This document shows positions 18,026 to 28,089 of a stretch of DNA of 64,000 nucleotides, in pieces. A program made the position numbers and the translations under genes. Within the stretch, counting starts at the first letter, position 1, and each line of letters begins with the position of its first letter. Below the pieces are notes generated by a model. It was not told the origin of the DNA. It did no database searches and saw only the letters and a list, made by a program, of their open reading frames with translations. The DNA comes from Pyrinomonadaceae bacterium (GTDB lineage Bacteria > Acidobacteriota > Blastocatellia > Pyrinomonadales > Pyrinomonadaceae): contig JANQRU010000004.1 in assembly GCA_028284415.1 (NCBI GenBank), positions 310,001-374,000 of the forward strand, written 5' to 3'.

Positions 18026-19633
18026 CTAACCATTTACCGCTTTCTGTTTTTCCTCATTTTGGAATTTAGCCCGCAACCAGTTCGCAGCTTTTCGACAGTT
18101 TGTTAATAAATCCTTTTCCGTATTAATAACCAAATGTTTGTCTTTACCTATTTTAATTGGTTCAAAATCTATTTTTTGCTGTTGATATATCTGCCAGTTT
18201 GACTCGGAGAGTCCGTCTTTTTTTTCAGCCCTTAGGTCAAGACGTTTTTGAACTTTTTCGGGAGAAAGACAACATTCAACCAAACGGTATTTTGCACCGA
18301 TTGACTTCGCCAATTGTTTTACATTTTCTCGGTCAGAGTTTCGGATAAAAGTTGCATCAAGAACCACGCCACCATCTTTTTTTAATAACTCTGCTCCCAT
18401 TTCGAGCATTTTTTGATAAGTAAGCTGATTTGATTGCTTGTCGTATTTTCCTTTTCCATACCCGAATTGTTTTTCTTTGTCACCAAAAAGTTTTTTGCGA
18501 ATTGCATCAGTTGAAACAACACGCAATCCCAGCTCTCCTGCGATTCCCCTCGCAACAGAAGTCTTTCCGGTTCCCGAAAGTCCTGCAACCATAATTATGG
18601 TTAATTCTTGCAATTGTCTGACAGAATCCGTGGCAATCCTGAAATAGTTTTTGGCTCTTTGCTTTGCCGCTTTATGAGCTTCATCGCCTAATTCTTTTTC
18701 ATCAAGCTGAAAACTCAAAACCTTTCCACGAATGTATGCTCGGTAACAACGATAAAACGGATATAATTTGAAGAGTTGTTCATCATTCGCTTTTTGAGCG
18801 TAAGTTTCGAAAAAGAAGTAACCAAGGTCGGGACGACCGTAAGCAATTAAATCCATTGCTAGAAAAGCCACCTCGTTCGCTACATCTGCACAGCGAAAAC
18901 GTTTGTTAAATTCAATACAGTCAAAGATGGAAATATCGTCCGCCACACAAATACTTTCACATCTGAGATCGCCATGCCCATCGCAAATATGTCCTTGATT
19001 TACTCGTGTCTTCAGTAAATCTTCATTTTCTTCAAGCCAGCGGTAAACCCATGCATGAATTAGTTCGAAATCGGCTTTTGAGATTGTTCGATCAATGTAA
19101 GATTCAGTCTGCTTGAAATTCTCTTCCCAGTTATAACGAATGGTTTCCAAACTCCCGAAAGTATCAACTTCCGAACCACGTTGTGCGTTCTTGTGAAATT
19201 TACTAAGTTTTTCGGCGATACGTTCAACTATTGCTTCGGTGATAGTGTTATCAGTAACCATTCGATCAAGCATAAACTCTTCGGGCAGACGCTTCATCAA
19301 CACACCATAATCAACAATATTTCCATTATCAGAAAAGCAAAAGCCACGCTCATCCTCAACAATCGGTTGTGTTTTGAGATAAACTTCAGGACACAGCCGA
19401 CGATTTAATTCAATTTCTTTGTCACAAGCATTTCGACGTTTCTCAAGTGTTGTGTAATCAAGAAAACCGAAATCTCTTGGTTTCTTTAACTTCAAAACAT
19501 GATCTTTGCCAAGTAAAATGACTGAGATATGGGTTTGAATGATTTCAACGGGCAGGTCGTCTTTTGCCCAAACCGTATCTGCACACCGCAACCGTTCGAC
19601 CATTTCAAACCATTTATCTAAATTGTTGTCCAT
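18026..19633 (-). CDS. Fused aminoglycoside-phosphotransferase-like and AAA kinase protein
   Basis: This 535-residue, two-domain protein has an N-terminal half that resembles the APH/choline-kinase fold, with GHGDLRCES near residue 225 and the metal-binding FDCIEF nearby. The C-terminal half is a P-loop kinase with Walker A GLSGTGKTS near 355 and a gluconate-kinase/zeta-like layout. Such fusions are widespread and uncharacterised, usually annotated as bifunctional aminoglycoside phosphotransferase/ATP-binding proteins; antibiotic modification is not implied. An in-frame TTG at 19654 overlaps the ACP stop as TTGA and is an alternative coupled start. Confidence 0.82.
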   Translation of the reverse strand: MDNNLDKWFEMVERLRCADTVWAKDDLPVEIIQTHISVILLGKDHVLKLKKPRDFGFLDYTTLEKRRNACDKEIELNRRLCPEVYLKTQPIVEDERGFCFSDNGNIVDYGVLMKRLPEEFMLDRMVTDNTITEAIVERIAEKLSKFHKNAQRGSEVDTFGSLETIRYNWEENFKQTESYIDRTISKADFELIHAWVYRWLEENEDLLKTRVNQGHICDGHGDLRCESICVADDISIFDCIEFNKRFRCADVANEVAFLAMDLIAYGRPDLGYFFFETYAQKANDEQLFKLYPFYRCYRAYIRGKVLSFQLDEKELGDEAHKAAKQRAKNYFRIATDSVRQLQELTIIMVAGLSGTGKTSVARGIAGELGLRVVSTDAIRKKLFGDKEKQFGYGKGKYDKQSNQLTYQKMLEMGAELLKKDGGVVLDATFIRNSDRENVKQLAKSIGAKYRLVECCLSPEKVQKRLDLRAEKKDGLSESNWQIYQQQKIDFEPIKIGKDKHLVINTEKDLLTNCRKAANWLRAKFQNEEKQKAVNG

Positions 19634-19650
19634 ACTACTTTTTACCGGAT

Positions 19651-19890
19651 TCAAATTTGCTTTAATTGCTCAACACAACTATTTAAGCTCATAAATTTTG
19701 TGTAATCAGATTCAGGAATTTCAGCCTCAAACTCTTCATCCAAAGCAATCACAAAGTTCAAATAATCCATCGAATCAATGTCCATCTGTTCACGAAAACT
19801 GACTTTGGGGTCAACGTTTTCTAGATCAACTTCGGGTGCAATTTCACCCAAAAGGTTTAGTACTTTTTCTTTAATTTCTTTTTCATTCAT
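19651..19890 (-). CDS. Acyl carrier protein-like protein
   Basis: This 79-residue acidic protein carries the phosphopantetheine attachment motif DSMD, with S40. Its start ATG overlaps the E2 stop as ATGA, so translation is coupled. It lies at the end of a 2-oxoacid dehydrogenase gene set rather than with fatty-acid synthesis genes, and no ketosynthase is nearby. It may carry an acyl group made by the dehydrogenase complex or serve as a donor for another enzyme; this is inference. The main fatty-acid ACP is presumably encoded elsewhere. Confidence 0.88.
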   Translation of the reverse strand: MNEKEIKEKVLNLLGEIAPEVDLENVDPKVSFREQMDIDSMDYLNFVIALDEEFEAEIPESDYTKFMSLNSCVEQLKQI

Positions 19891-21035
19891 AATTTTTCAG
19901 GCTCTTGTAAAAGTTTATCTATTTTGGCGAGTAACATTGCTCCGCGGCTTCCATCCGAAGCACGGTGGTCAGCCGCAAGGCTTGCATTGATTTTGTGGCA
20001 TCCTTTGATTCTTCCATTAATAACTGAAACATCTTCATAAATTTTGCCAAATCCAACGAGTGCAACCTGCGGTGGATAAATAACACCGAAAACAGTTTCG
20101 ACGCTTTGTTCACCAAGATTTGTGACGGTGATCGTTGAATCTGATAATTCCGAACTGCGGAGAGTTCCGGCACGTGTCCGGCTAACCAAATCACGAAGAT
20201 TTTTCATTAGATCCCCAAGACTTTGTTTGTTTGTATCGTGCAATGCGGGTGCCACTAGTCCTCCCTGTCTGAGAGAGATTGCTGTACCAACATTTATTTT
20301 TTCGATCAACTTTAATTCATCATTTTCCCAAACTGCATTGAATTCAGGCATTTGCTGTAAAGCTAAAGCAACGGCTTTGATCAGTAAAACGCTGTATATA
20401 ATTCGTTCTTTTATTGAACGGTTTGCATTTTCTTCGGCAAGCCAGTCCAGCGCTCGGCTCATATCAATTTTTGTCCCGAGGTAATAGTGCGGAATTTCAT
20501 GTTTAGAACGTGCCATCGCCGCCGCAATTGCCTGTCTCATTCTTGTAAAAGACTCTTTTTCAAGTGCTTTATCCTTCGGCTTCGTTTTTACCTCTGCTAC
20601 GGCTGATTTTTCTTGAGCGGCAAGTTCAACATCTTTCCGCTGAATTCGTCCGCCGTGCCCACTTCCATTTACATTTTGCAAATCAATTCCAAGTTTCTCA
20701 GCAAGTTTCCGGGCGGACGGTGAAACTCGTAAACGCTTTTCTTTTATCGGTTTTTTAGTTTCTGTTTTTTGCAGGGCAGTAACCTTTTCCGCAGACTTTC
20801 CGTTTTCATTAATAATTGCCAAAGTTGTTCCGACTGGAACTTCTGCACCTGTTTCAATGAGTAATTTTTCGACAACTCCATCTACAAAAACCTCGACTTC
20901 GATAACGCCCTTGTCAGTATCAACTTCGGCGATTATGTCTCCACGGTTTACTTGATCGCCAGGCTCTTTTAGCCATCCAATTAAAGTTCCGGCGGTCATA
21001 TCCGCTCCAAGTGTGGGCATCTTAAATTCAGCCAT
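19887..21035 (-). CDS. 2-oxoacid dehydrogenase E2, dihydrolipoyl acyltransferase
   Basis: This 382-residue protein has one lipoyl domain (about 2-78) with the lipoylated K42 in [11 protein letters not shown]. An Ala/Lys linker follows, then a peripheral subunit-binding domain (about 103-138, [16 protein letters not shown]). The catalytic domain (about 160-382) ends with the active-site motif DHRASDG near residue 353. It transfers the acyl group from lipoamide to CoA. The E1 components are encoded just upstream, with a 3-bp gap to E1beta. No E3 gene is present here, so lipoamide dehydrogenase must be supplied from elsewhere. Pyruvate is the most likely substrate, though acetoin or branched-chain acids are possible. 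Confidence 0.93.
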   Translation of the reverse strand: MAEFKMPTLGADMTAGTLIGWLKEPGDQVNRGDIIAEVDTDKGVIEVEVFVDGVVEKLLIETGAEVPVGTTLAIINENGKSAEKVTALQKTETKKPIKEKRLRVSPSARKLAEKLGIDLQNVNGSGHGGRIQRKDVELAAQEKSAVAEVKTKPKDKALEKESFTRMRQAIAAAMARSKHEIPHYYLGTKIDMSRALDWLAEENANRSIKERIIYSVLLIKAVALALQQMPEFNAVWENDELKLIEKINVGTAISLRQGGLVAPALHDTNKQSLGDLMKNLRDLVSRTRAGTLRSSELSDSTITVTNLGEQSVETVFGVIYPPQVALVGFGKIYEDVSVINGRIKGCHKINASLAADHRASDGSRGAMLLAKIDKLLQEPEKL

Positions 21036-21038
21036 TTT

Positions 21039-22019
21039 CTAAAACATCTCCTTTACTGCATCAATAATTTCATTTGCCTGTGGCAGAGCAAGTTTTTCTA
21101 AATGTTCGGCATAAGGTATCGGAACTTCATAACTGCACACACGCTGAACAGGATAATCAAGCTCGTCAAACGCCTTTTCCATAATTTGTGCAGAAATCTC
21201 CCCTGCAAAACTCCCTGTTTTCCAGCCTTCATCGACAATCACCGCCCGATGTGTCTTCGTAATAGAATTAATAATTGTTTCGGTATCAAGAGGTCGCAAA
21301 ATGCGTAAGTCTATGACTTCGGCTTCAATGCCTTCACTACTTAAACTCTCTGCCGCTTCTAAAGCTTTTGAAAGCGAACCACCGAAAGTTATCAGCGAAA
21401 TGTCACTGCCTTCACGGCAAATCTCAGCTCGCTCAACATTAAAACCGTTTCCATTTTCTTTAATTTTGCCTTTTGTGGGATAAAGCATTGCGTGTTCAAA
21501 AATGAAAACCGGATCGGGGTCTTTGATAGCTTCTGCAAGCATATAGCGTGCATCAGTTACGGTTGCCGGAGTGAAAACTTTTATTCCGGGAATATGTGCA
21601 TACCAGTTTTCGAGGCTGTGCGAATGCTGTGCGGCGAGTTGGCGACCACCGCCTGTTGCCATTCTGACAACCAATGGAACACTAAATTGTCCACCTGACA
21701 TATGTCTTAGAGTTGCCGCACTATTAACGATTTGATCGAGTGCAAGCAAACTGAAATTAACTGTCATAACTTCAACTATAGGAAGCATTCCACCGAGTGC
21801 CGCCCCGATTCCCGCCCCGACAAAACCTGATTCCGAAAGCGGTGTGTCGCGGACTCTTTCCTCACCGAACTCTTTCAAAAGCCCATGACTACAAGCATAA
21901 GAACCACCGTAACGCCCAACATCTTCACCCATCAAAAAAACTCTCTCATCTTCCAAAAGAGCTTCTTGAAGTGCACGTCTCACGGCTTCTCGATAGGTAA
22001 TTTCTTTTCCGTTTTTCAT
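21039..22019 (-). CDS. 2-oxoacid dehydrogenase E1 beta subunit
   Basis: This 326-residue protein matches E1beta of pyruvate/acetoin-type dehydrogenases. It has [16 protein letters not shown] near the N terminus, [19 protein letters not shown] around 55-75, and the C-terminal transketolase domain with [11 protein letters not shown] near 237. Together with E1alpha it makes the thiamine-diphosphate-dependent decarboxylase. Unusually, it is separated from its alpha partner by a cation exchanger gene rather than lying next to it. The 3-bp gap to E2 points to one transcript. Confidence 0.93.
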   Translation of the reverse strand: MKNGKEITYREAVRRALQEALLEDERVFLMGEDVGRYGGSYACSHGLLKEFGEERVRDTPLSESGFVGAGIGAALGGMLPIVEVMTVNFSLLALDQIVNSAATLRHMSGGQFSVPLVVRMATGGGRQLAAQHSHSLENWYAHIPGIKVFTPATVTDARYMLAEAIKDPDPVFIFEHAMLYPTKGKIKENGNGFNVERAEICREGSDISLITFGGSLSKALEAAESLSSEGIEAEVIDLRILRPLDTETIINSITKTHRAVIVDEGWKTGSFAGEISAQIMEKAFDELDYPVQRVCSYEVPIPYAEHLEKLALPQANEIIDAVKEMF

Positions 22020-22045
22020 ATTCTGAATTCCTTTTTATTTTTCTT

Positions 22046-22975
22046 TTAACGGGTAATAAAAAATAGATACCCGGTTGCATAAAGGATCAACATAAAACTT
22101 CCCGTCCAACGATTGTGTTCTCCTTTAACAGAAATCATCAAAACCGCCAACGAAGTAAAAATCATAGCAATAAACGCTCCCTGAATTGCTAAGGCGGATG
22201 TTACGAATGTTGGAGAAAACAGCGGTCCCGCTCCAATAGATAGCGTTGCATCAACCAAGCAAGCACCGATGATTCCGCCGATTGCAATATCGCGTTTACC
22301 GCTCATCAAAGCGGTTAAGTCAACCGCCAGTTCCGGCAGAGATGTTCCTAAAGAAGCTCCGAAAAAACTTATAAGATATTCGGGAACTCCAAGTGTTGCT
22401 GATATTTCGATAAGAGCTTTGACAAAAGCCCCCGCCCCGACTGCTACCAACACCAAGAAGAACAAAACCAAAAAAGCATCCCAAACTTTCTGACGCGAAG
22501 GCATCGGCATTACCGGTTCGGAAAGATTTGGGGCAAAATGCCAAGAAAGTCCCATAAAAACCGCCCAAGCAGTAATTAACAGCATTGCATCCGTTCTGGA
22601 TAAAAATCCGTCCCAAACAAAAAACGCACCCAAACCGAGACCCAGAACTGTAAATGAACCGATCATCAAAACGCGTCCGCGATCAACCGAAAACGGTTTA
22701 CTAAAAAAAGGCAATAGTCCGAAAACAAGAGTTATCTGTGTCATCACTGAACCAATCGAATCGCCGACATTGAGGTCTCCGTGTCCGGCGGCAGAAGCGA
22801 TTATCGAATTGGCAATTTCAGGGATGTCCGTCCCAATTGAAACCAATGTAACTCCGACAATAAAAGGCGGTATTGATAACCCTTGTGCTAAAGCCGAAGC
22901 ATAGTGAACCGCTTTACGACTCGCTACAAATGTAATTCCAATTCCTGCAATTGCTATAACAATCCAAACCAACAT
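22046..22975 (-). CDS. CaCA-family sodium/calcium exchanger-like protein
   Basis: This 309-residue membrane protein has about 10 hydrophobic helices. It contains the two inverted alpha repeats of the Ca2+/cation antiporter family: VSIGTDIPEIANS near residue 50 and SLGTSLPELAVD near 208. It probably exchanges Ca2+ for Na+ or H+ across the inner membrane. It sits between the E1alpha (4 bp away) and E1beta (26 bp away) genes of the dehydrogenase, so it must be co-expressed with them. Ca2+ control of the pyruvate dehydrogenase complex is known in mitochondria, but nothing here shows such control. Confidence 0.88.
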   Translation of the reverse strand: MLVWIVIAIAGIGITFVASRKAVHYASALAQGLSIPPFIVGVTLVSIGTDIPEIANSIIASAAGHGDLNVGDSIGSVMTQITLVFGLLPFFSKPFSVDRGRVLMIGSFTVLGLGLGAFFVWDGFLSRTDAMLLITAWAVFMGLSWHFAPNLSEPVMPMPSRQKVWDAFLVLFFLVLVAVGAGAFVKALIEISATLGVPEYLISFFGASLGTSLPELAVDLTALMSGKRDIAIGGIIGACLVDATLSIGAGPLFSPTFVTSALAIQGAFIAMIFTSLAVLMISVKGEHNRWTGSFMLILYATGYLFFITR

Positions 22976-22979
22976 CTAT

Positions 22980-23984
22980 TCAAACATCTAGGGGTGTATA
23001 AACATCCTTTAATAAATCACTAAGAGGCTCTAATTCTCCGGCTTCGGCAAAAGCAACCGCTTCTTCGATTTCCGCTTTGATTTTCTCCTCCATCTGTGCA
23101 ATTTCACTCTCGGAAATTTCATTCTTTTCTAATAATTCCGATTGAAAACTTTCAATCGGACCGCGATCTTTCCAATCCTCAACTTCATCTTTACTGCGAT
23201 AAAGCTCCGGGTCATACATCGAATGGGCACGAAAGCGATAGGTGTGGGCTTCGAGCAAGAAAGGCTCACTTTTTTCTCTGACAAATTCAATTGCTCTTTC
23301 AGCTGCGTCCCGAACTTCCATTACGTTCATTCCATCGATCGCTTCACTTTTCATTCCATAACTTTCGGCTTTTTTGGTAATGTCCGTTTGCGAGTGGCTT
23401 CTCGACAAGGCTGTTCCCATTGCATATAGATTGTTTTCACAGATAAATAGAACGGGAAGCTTCCACAAAGCCGCCAAATTCATTGATTCGTGAAATTCAC
23501 CTTCGGCAACTGCACCTTCGCCAAAAAAACAAACTGTGACAAATGGATTTCTCTGCATTTTGTCAGCCAAAGCAAGTCCAACTGCTAATGGCATTCCGCC
23601 TCCGACAATTGCATTTCCGCCATAAAACCTCTTTTCAGCGTCAAAAAGATGCATTGAGCCACCACGACCTTTACTGCACCCGTTTGACTTGCCAAACATC
23701 TCTGCCATAATTGCCCCCGATGAAATTCCACGTGCCAAAGCATGTCCGTGTTCACGGTAAGTTGCCACGATCCGATCTTCTGCTTTTAGCAGAGGCATAA
23801 TTCCGACGGCAACCGCTTCTTCACCGATGTAAAGATGTAAAAAACCACGTATTTTTCCGGCACTATAAAGTTCTACACATTTTTCTTCAAAACGCCTGAT
23901 AAGTAACATTTGCCGAAGCAATTCTATTTTTTGTTCGGAAGAAATTCGTGTTTTTTTAGCTTTAATAGCCTTTGTTTTATTCAT
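22980..23984 (-). CDS. 2-oxoacid dehydrogenase E1 alpha subunit
   Basis: This 334-residue protein carries the thiamine-diphosphate motif that begins [15 protein letters not shown] near residue 167 and ends in ENN about 27 residues later. It also has the phosphorylation-loop-like region AHSMYDPE. The closest resemblance is to pyruvate dehydrogenase PdhA/acetoin AcoA. The ATG at 23984 is chosen over the TTG one codon upstream because AGGAG is well placed. It follows acs by 59 bp and precedes the exchanger gene by 4 bp. Confidence 0.93.
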   Translation of the reverse strand: MNKTKAIKAKKTRISSEQKIELLRQMLLIRRFEEKCVELYSAGKIRGFLHLYIGEEAVAVGIMPLLKAEDRIVATYREHGHALARGISSGAIMAEMFGKSNGCSKGRGGSMHLFDAEKRFYGGNAIVGGGMPLAVGLALADKMQRNPFVTVCFFGEGAVAEGEFHESMNLAALWKLPVLFICENNLYAMGTALSRSHSQTDITKKAESYGMKSEAIDGMNVMEVRDAAERAIEFVREKSEPFLLEAHTYRFRAHSMYDPELYRSKDEVEDWKDRGPIESFQSELLEKNEISESEIAQMEEKIKAEIEEAVAFAEAGELEPLSDLLKDVYTPLDV

Positions 23985-24043
23985 CAATTACTCCTTTTTC
24001 TCAAATAAATGATCCAACAGATTTATTTTCTTGGCGTCTTTTG

Positions 24044-25807
24044 CTAATTTTTCTCCAATGTAGAAATATCCCCTTCGGGTAAGCCCAGTTCGTGTGCTTT
24101 TAAGAGTCTTCGCATAATTTTTCCGCTTCTTGTTTTGGGCAAAGTTGGTAAAAAATCTATTTCCTTTGGAGCAACGACCGCTCCCAGTCTTTTTCGTGCA
24201 TGCCCTAAAATTCCGCGTTTTAATTTATTACTTGGCTCAAATCCTTTATTTAAAGAAACGAATGCTTTGATAATCTGCCCCGCGACTGGGTGCGGTTTAC
24301 CGATGACGCCTGCTTCTGCCACGGCTTCATGTTCGAGTAATGCACTTTCAACCTCAAAAGGTCCGACAAGATGACCGGAAGTTTTTATCAAATCATCTTT
24401 TCTTCCAACAAAACGGAAATAGCCATCTTCATCTTTTTGAGCTAAATCGCCGGTCAAATAAAAGCCGTTAGCAAAACATTTTTGGTATCGCTCCAATTGA
24501 TTAAGATAGCCGCGAAATAGCGAGGGGAACTCTGTTCGTAAGGCGAGTTCGCCTGCCTGATTTGGTTCTTTAACAATTTCAATTTCGCCATCCTCATTTT
24601 CCTCAACAATTTCTGCTTCAATTCCCGGTAAAGGCTTACCCATTGAGCCGGGCTTGACATCAACTGATGCGAAATTTGCGATCATAATTCCGCCTGTTTC
24701 GCTTTGCCACCAATTGTCGTGAAATGGTTTACCAAAGGCTTTTTCACTCCAGACAACCGCCTCAGGATTAAGCGGTTCACCAACGCTCGCCAAAAATCTT
24801 AAATTGGATAAGTCATAATTTTTGATTATTTCCGTGCCTGCCTTCATAAGCATCCGAATCGCGGTTGGAGCTGTGTACCAAACATTTACTTTTTGGTCTT
24901 GTAGGATTCTGTACCAGCGAGCCGCATCAAACTCTTCCTCATCAATAATGCTCGTAACACCGTTTGTTAAAGGAGCGATGATGCCGTAAGAAGTTCCCGT
25001 AACCCAACCCGGGTCGGCTGTGCACCAAAAAATATCTTCCTTGTGAAGATCAAGAGCAAGTTTTCCCGTAATATGATGAGCAACAACGGCTTCATGAACG
25101 TGAACAACACCTTTCGGCTTTCCAGTCGTTCCGCTCGTAAAATGAAGTAAAGCCATATCTTCCGAGTCGGTCGGTTCGATAGTAAATTCATCGCTCGCCT
25201 CATCCATCAAAGTTTGGAAATGAAGCGTATCGGTTAGGGTTTTGTGCTCTTCTGTATCACCAACTATAAGAATGTTTTCGAGTTCAGGAAGTTCCGAGCG
25301 AATCCCTTCGACCTTCATTTTGTAAAGCTTTGCATTCGTAACAAGAACTTTTGCACCACCGATTTCAGCTCGTGATTTTATTGGCTCGGGACCAAAAGCC
25401 GAAAAGAGAGGACAAAATACGCTTTGGTTTTTAAGAGTTCCAAGTGCTGTTAAATAAAGCTCAGGAACACGCCCCAAAAGAGTGAAAACCTTGTCACCTT
25501 TTCCAACTCCAAGCTTTTTCAAAAGATTTGCAAACTTGCTAGTTTCACGGGACAAATCAGCATATGTAAAATCCTTTACCTCGTCGTTTTTTCCAAGCCA
25601 ACGAATGGCTAGATGATTTGCACGCTCACTTTTGGCATGTCGCTCAATTGCCTCATGAGCGATATTTAACCCCTTTCCATTGGGCAAGCCATCCAATTCA
25701 TTCCGAGCCTCTTGCCAAGAAAAATTTTCCCGATACTGCTCATAATTCCTTAAATTAGGTTCAGTTTTCACTTCGTCATATCTTTTATGTATTGCTTTAA
25801 ATCCCAT
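24044..25807 (-). CDS. acsA: Acetyl-CoA synthetase (AMP-forming)
   Basis: This 587-residue ANL-superfamily ligase has the P-loop-like A3 motif [11 protein letters not shown] near residue 228. W-W-x-S-E-T-G near 350 is typical of acetyl-CoA synthetases. The C-terminal catalytic lysine is in TRSGKIMRR near 565. It makes acetyl-CoA from acetate, ATP and CoA. It is shorter than the usual 650 residues because the N-terminal ACAS_N region is reduced. A near-perfect sigma-54 promoter 54 bp upstream suggests it leads the acs-dehydrogenase operon. Its K in SGK is the usual acetylation target in the family. Confidence 0.93.
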   Translation of the reverse strand: MGFKAIHKRYDEVKTEPNLRNYEQYRENFSWQEARNELDGLPNGKGLNIAHEAIERHAKSERANHLAIRWLGKNDEVKDFTYADLSRETSKFANLLKKLGVGKGDKVFTLLGRVPELYLTALGTLKNQSVFCPLFSAFGPEPIKSRAEIGGAKVLVTNAKLYKMKVEGIRSELPELENILIVGDTEEHKTLTDTLHFQTLMDEASDEFTIEPTDSEDMALLHFTSGTTGKPKGVVHVHEAVVAHHITGKLALDLHKEDIFWCTADPGWVTGTSYGIIAPLTNGVTSIIDEEEFDAARWYRILQDQKVNVWYTAPTAIRMLMKAGTEIIKNYDLSNLRFLASVGEPLNPEAVVWSEKAFGKPFHDNWWQSETGGIMIANFASVDVKPGSMGKPLPGIEAEIVEENEDGEIEIVKEPNQAGELALRTEFPSLFRGYLNQLERYQKCFANGFYLTGDLAQKDEDGYFRFVGRKDDLIKTSGHLVGPFEVESALLEHEAVAEAGVIGKPHPVAGQIIKAFVSLNKGFEPSNKLKRGILGHARKRLGAVVAPKEIDFLPTLPKTRSGKIMRRLLKAHELGLPEGDISTLEKN

Positions 25808-25860
25808 AAACTTTCCAGTTAAATCACTCCGTTTTGATTGCTACTTAAATGAAGAAAAGT

Positions 25861-25874
25861 GCAACGGCTGTGCC
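25861..25874 (-). promoter_or_regulatory. Sigma-54 promoter of acs
   Basis: On the minus strand the element reads TTGGCACAGCCGTTGCAC, a complete match to TGGCAC-R-N4-TTGCW, with GG at 25874-25873 and GC at 25862-25861. Transcription would start near 25849, about 42 bp before the acs ATG. Confidence 0.8.
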
Positions 25875-25943
25875 AAAAGAGTTTTTGAGTTATAGACTGT
25901 AAAAATAAGCCTGTTACGGAGAAACGTCTTTATTTTTAAGACT

Positions 25944-25984
25944 AAAAAGCGGAAACTTTCGCACCTTTGTATGAAAGTTTCCGC
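25944..25984 (-). terminator. Rho-independent terminator after the CARDB gene
   Basis: A perfect 12-bp stem (25949-25960 with 25973-25984) with a 12-base loop begins 33 bp after the stop of the CARDB gene. On the minus strand it is followed by a TTTTT tract. It separates that gene from acs. Confidence 0.85.
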
Positions 25985-26016
25985 AGTCAAGTATGAAGTT
26001 TTTTAGTTGTAATATT

Positions 26017-27210
26017 TTAGTTAAAACCACGCATTCCGGGAGCATCAGAGCAGAGTGTGGCAGAATTATTTCCGTATTTACCGACAGTTATGATGCCTTC
26101 GATTATGTTGTTACTTTCAACTAGTTCATCAACATCATTATTTTTATCTACGGTTAAACGAAACCGATGGCTTTTGACTCTTATCCAATAGACTCTGCGT
26201 TGAACGCCCTTGTATTCCTGACCTGGAGCGAGTGGCGGAATGTTATAAGTTTTTACTCCGTCATCTTTTATCCAAAATCTTAATTTTGAACGGGCGGATG
26301 TTGCATAGCCTATGTTTTTCACAACAGGTGGATAATAAGCATTACGATGCGGTTTATTGTGATTGTATTTCTTAAAGCAAACAACCAAGTCAGGCTTTCC
26401 GCCAACCCAAACGGTTTTCTTGTTGTTGAATCGCCTATTATCCAAAATTGCCTCGTTGTAATCTAAATTTACTTCGACTTTGTGTTGCAGATTTGGCGGT
26501 AATGTAAAACCTGATTCTCCGGTAGATTTCCAAATGTAATTATGTCTTATGGGAATACCCAGCACACCGCGTTTTTTTTCAAGTTGTAAGGTTTTCTTAG
26601 CCGCTTTTTCGAGTGGTATCTTATATGTCCCCGAAGGAGTTTTAACGCTAATTCCCGATGCCTGAAAATGCTCGTCGGGAATTGTTGCTCCGGCATTATA
26701 CATACGCAAAACAAGTCTTCCCTGATGAGTTAAGCCAACACTTTCCAAAACAAGATCAGCCGGACGGCTTACATAAAACAGTTTCTTGTTTTCACCTTCA
26801 ACAACCCTCAACTGATTTAAAGTGTATCCCTCACTTAAAATTACTGCCGAGACTGTATGATAACCTTCTTTATTTAGCCTTACAGATTTTGAAATTACTT
26901 GTGAAGCATTTGGCGGCAAAGAATTAATGTTATTTGTGTACCAAGGAATTATCTTCACATTATCGCCCGCAATACGGACTCCATTCTTTTTACAACTGTA
27001 AATTTCCGCACCAAGTGAAGTTCGTCCAGGAACGGCTCTGTCGCCAATATTTTTAACAGTAAATTTAGCCATTACATATCCGCCAGGCTGAGGAAAATCA
27101 GGAACAATCTCAATCTTCGTAATTGTTAAGACCGCTTCTGCTCTTATGGGAATTGATGCTATTAATAAAACAGTTGCTAAAAAAAGAAACAATATTAAAT
27201 TCCTCTTCAT
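26017..27210 (-). CDS. Exported CARDB-domain protein
   Basis: This protein has 397 residues from the ATG at 27210, which has TAGGAGG 10 bp upstream; an in-frame TTG at 27231 is rejected. A signal peptide (LILFLFLATVLLIASIPIRAEA) is followed by two beta-sandwich segments resembling CARDB adhesion modules, at about 28-150 (FTVKNIGDRAVPGRT) and 285-390 (VVKNIGYATSARSKL, VDELVESNN). It is predicted to be periplasmic or secreted, with an unknown ligand. A sigma-54 promoter match upstream is surprising for such a gene and links it to acs and ppsA. Confidence 0.72.
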   Translation of the reverse strand: MKRNLILFLFLATVLLIASIPIRAEAVLTITKIEIVPDFPQPGGYVMAKFTVKNIGDRAVPGRTSLGAEIYSCKKNGVRIAGDNVKIIPWYTNNINSLPPNASQVISKSVRLNKEGYHTVSAVILSEGYTLNQLRVVEGENKKLFYVSRPADLVLESVGLTHQGRLVLRMYNAGATIPDEHFQASGISVKTPSGTYKIPLEKAAKKTLQLEKKRGVLGIPIRHNYIWKSTGESGFTLPPNLQHKVEVNLDYNEAILDNRRFNNKKTVWVGGKPDLVVCFKKYNHNKPHRNAYYPPVVKNIGYATSARSKLRFWIKDDGVKTYNIPPLAPGQEYKGVQRRVYWIRVKSHRFRLTVDKNNDVDELVESNNIIEGIITVGKYGNNSATLCSDAPGMRGFN

Positions 27211-27272
27211 CGTAAAGCCTCCTAACGTCAAAATTAATGCGTGAGTTCTCTAATTATCTACTGATAAAAAAA

Positions 27273-27286
27273 GCAAAGTCTATGCC
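27273..27286 (-). promoter_or_regulatory. Sigma-54 promoter of the CARDB gene
   Basis: On the minus strand the element reads TTGGCATAGACTTTGCTT. This agrees with TGGCA(C/T)-R-N4-TTGCW, with GG at 27286-27285 and GC at 27274-27273. The start of transcription would be near 27261, about 50 bp before the ATG. Confidence 0.72.
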
Positions 27287-27408
27287 AATCTTCTTAGATT
27301 GGTAAGTTATGTATTTAGTTCATTTAACAAATGTTAGCCTGACAAAAATCTTCTATTGCTTAGAAATAATTCGCACACAACCGTGAAATATTTAGTTCTT
27401 TTAATGAG

Positions 27409-28089
27409 CTAAAATAGCCAAGCCAAACGTATTTGTCCCCAAAGGATGTGCCAGATCAAATAATAGAAAAGTCTAACTAAATACATCGAAATGAAATCAT
27501 ATTTTTTGAAGACGAAAAGCTGTGCCAAATTAAAGAGAAAAAGATTTAACCAAACAATAATTACCGTCCACTCTGGAGATGCGTTCATATAGACGACTTG
27601 ATAAGTTGGCTCAAGAGTTGCCGTTATCAAAAAACAGAACCAAATTATTTTTTCTGTGCTTATATTTTGTAATAAAAAAGTTGAAGTAAAAATCAGTAAT
27701 GAGAGCGGCAAAAGATGGAAAAGAATTTCAACTAAAAACCCCATAGCCGGATAAAAAAGCAGAGACATGGGGAAATTAATATTTGTATCAGACGGGAAAA
27801 CTATTATTAAATCAACTAAAATTGCAATTAGCGTAAATGGAAAGGCGATTTTAAAAAAATATAGTAATTCTCTATAGTTTCGTTTTTCATAAATTGAAAA
27901 CCAACCTTTAGAAACTAAAACTGATAACAGCACTAAACCCAGAACAGAGCTGAGGAGAAATATGAGGATAGGATTTATATTTCCAAAAAATCTTTGAAAA
28001 ATCGTGTTATTGAAGTAGTTTATTATCGTAACCAGTATCAAAACACCGATAGCCAGCCACATAAAAACTTTGTATCGCAGTCTTTTCAA
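27409..28089 (-). CDS. Polytopic membrane protein of unknown function
   Basis: I do not recognise the family. It has 226 residues and about seven hydrophobic helices, few charged loops, and a short basic N terminus (KRLRYKVF). The start proposed is TTG at 28089, which overlaps the stop of the upstream DUF4386 gene as TTGA. An in-frame ATG at 28155 would overlap that gene by 70 bp, and an ATG at 28062 is a third option. It is translationally coupled to, and probably works with, the DUF4386 protein. No catalytic motif is visible. Confidence 0.65.
   Translation of the reverse strand: MKRLRYKVFMWLAIGVLILVTIINYFNNTIFQRFFGNINPILIFLLSSVLGLVLLSVLVSKGWFSIYEKRNYRELLYFFKIAFPFTLIAILVDLIIVFPSDTNINFPMSLLFYPAMGFLVEILFHLLPLSLLIFTSTFLLQNISTEKIIWFCFLITATLEPTYQVVYMNASPEWTVIIVWLNLFLFNLAQLFVFKKYDFISMYLVRLFYYLIWHILWGQIRLAWLF

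Noticed and set aside
18026..19633. Antibiotic resistance gene based on the APH-like domain
   Set aside because: The fusion with a P-loop kinase is common in environmental bacteria and its operon is metabolic; there is no sign of a resistance role.
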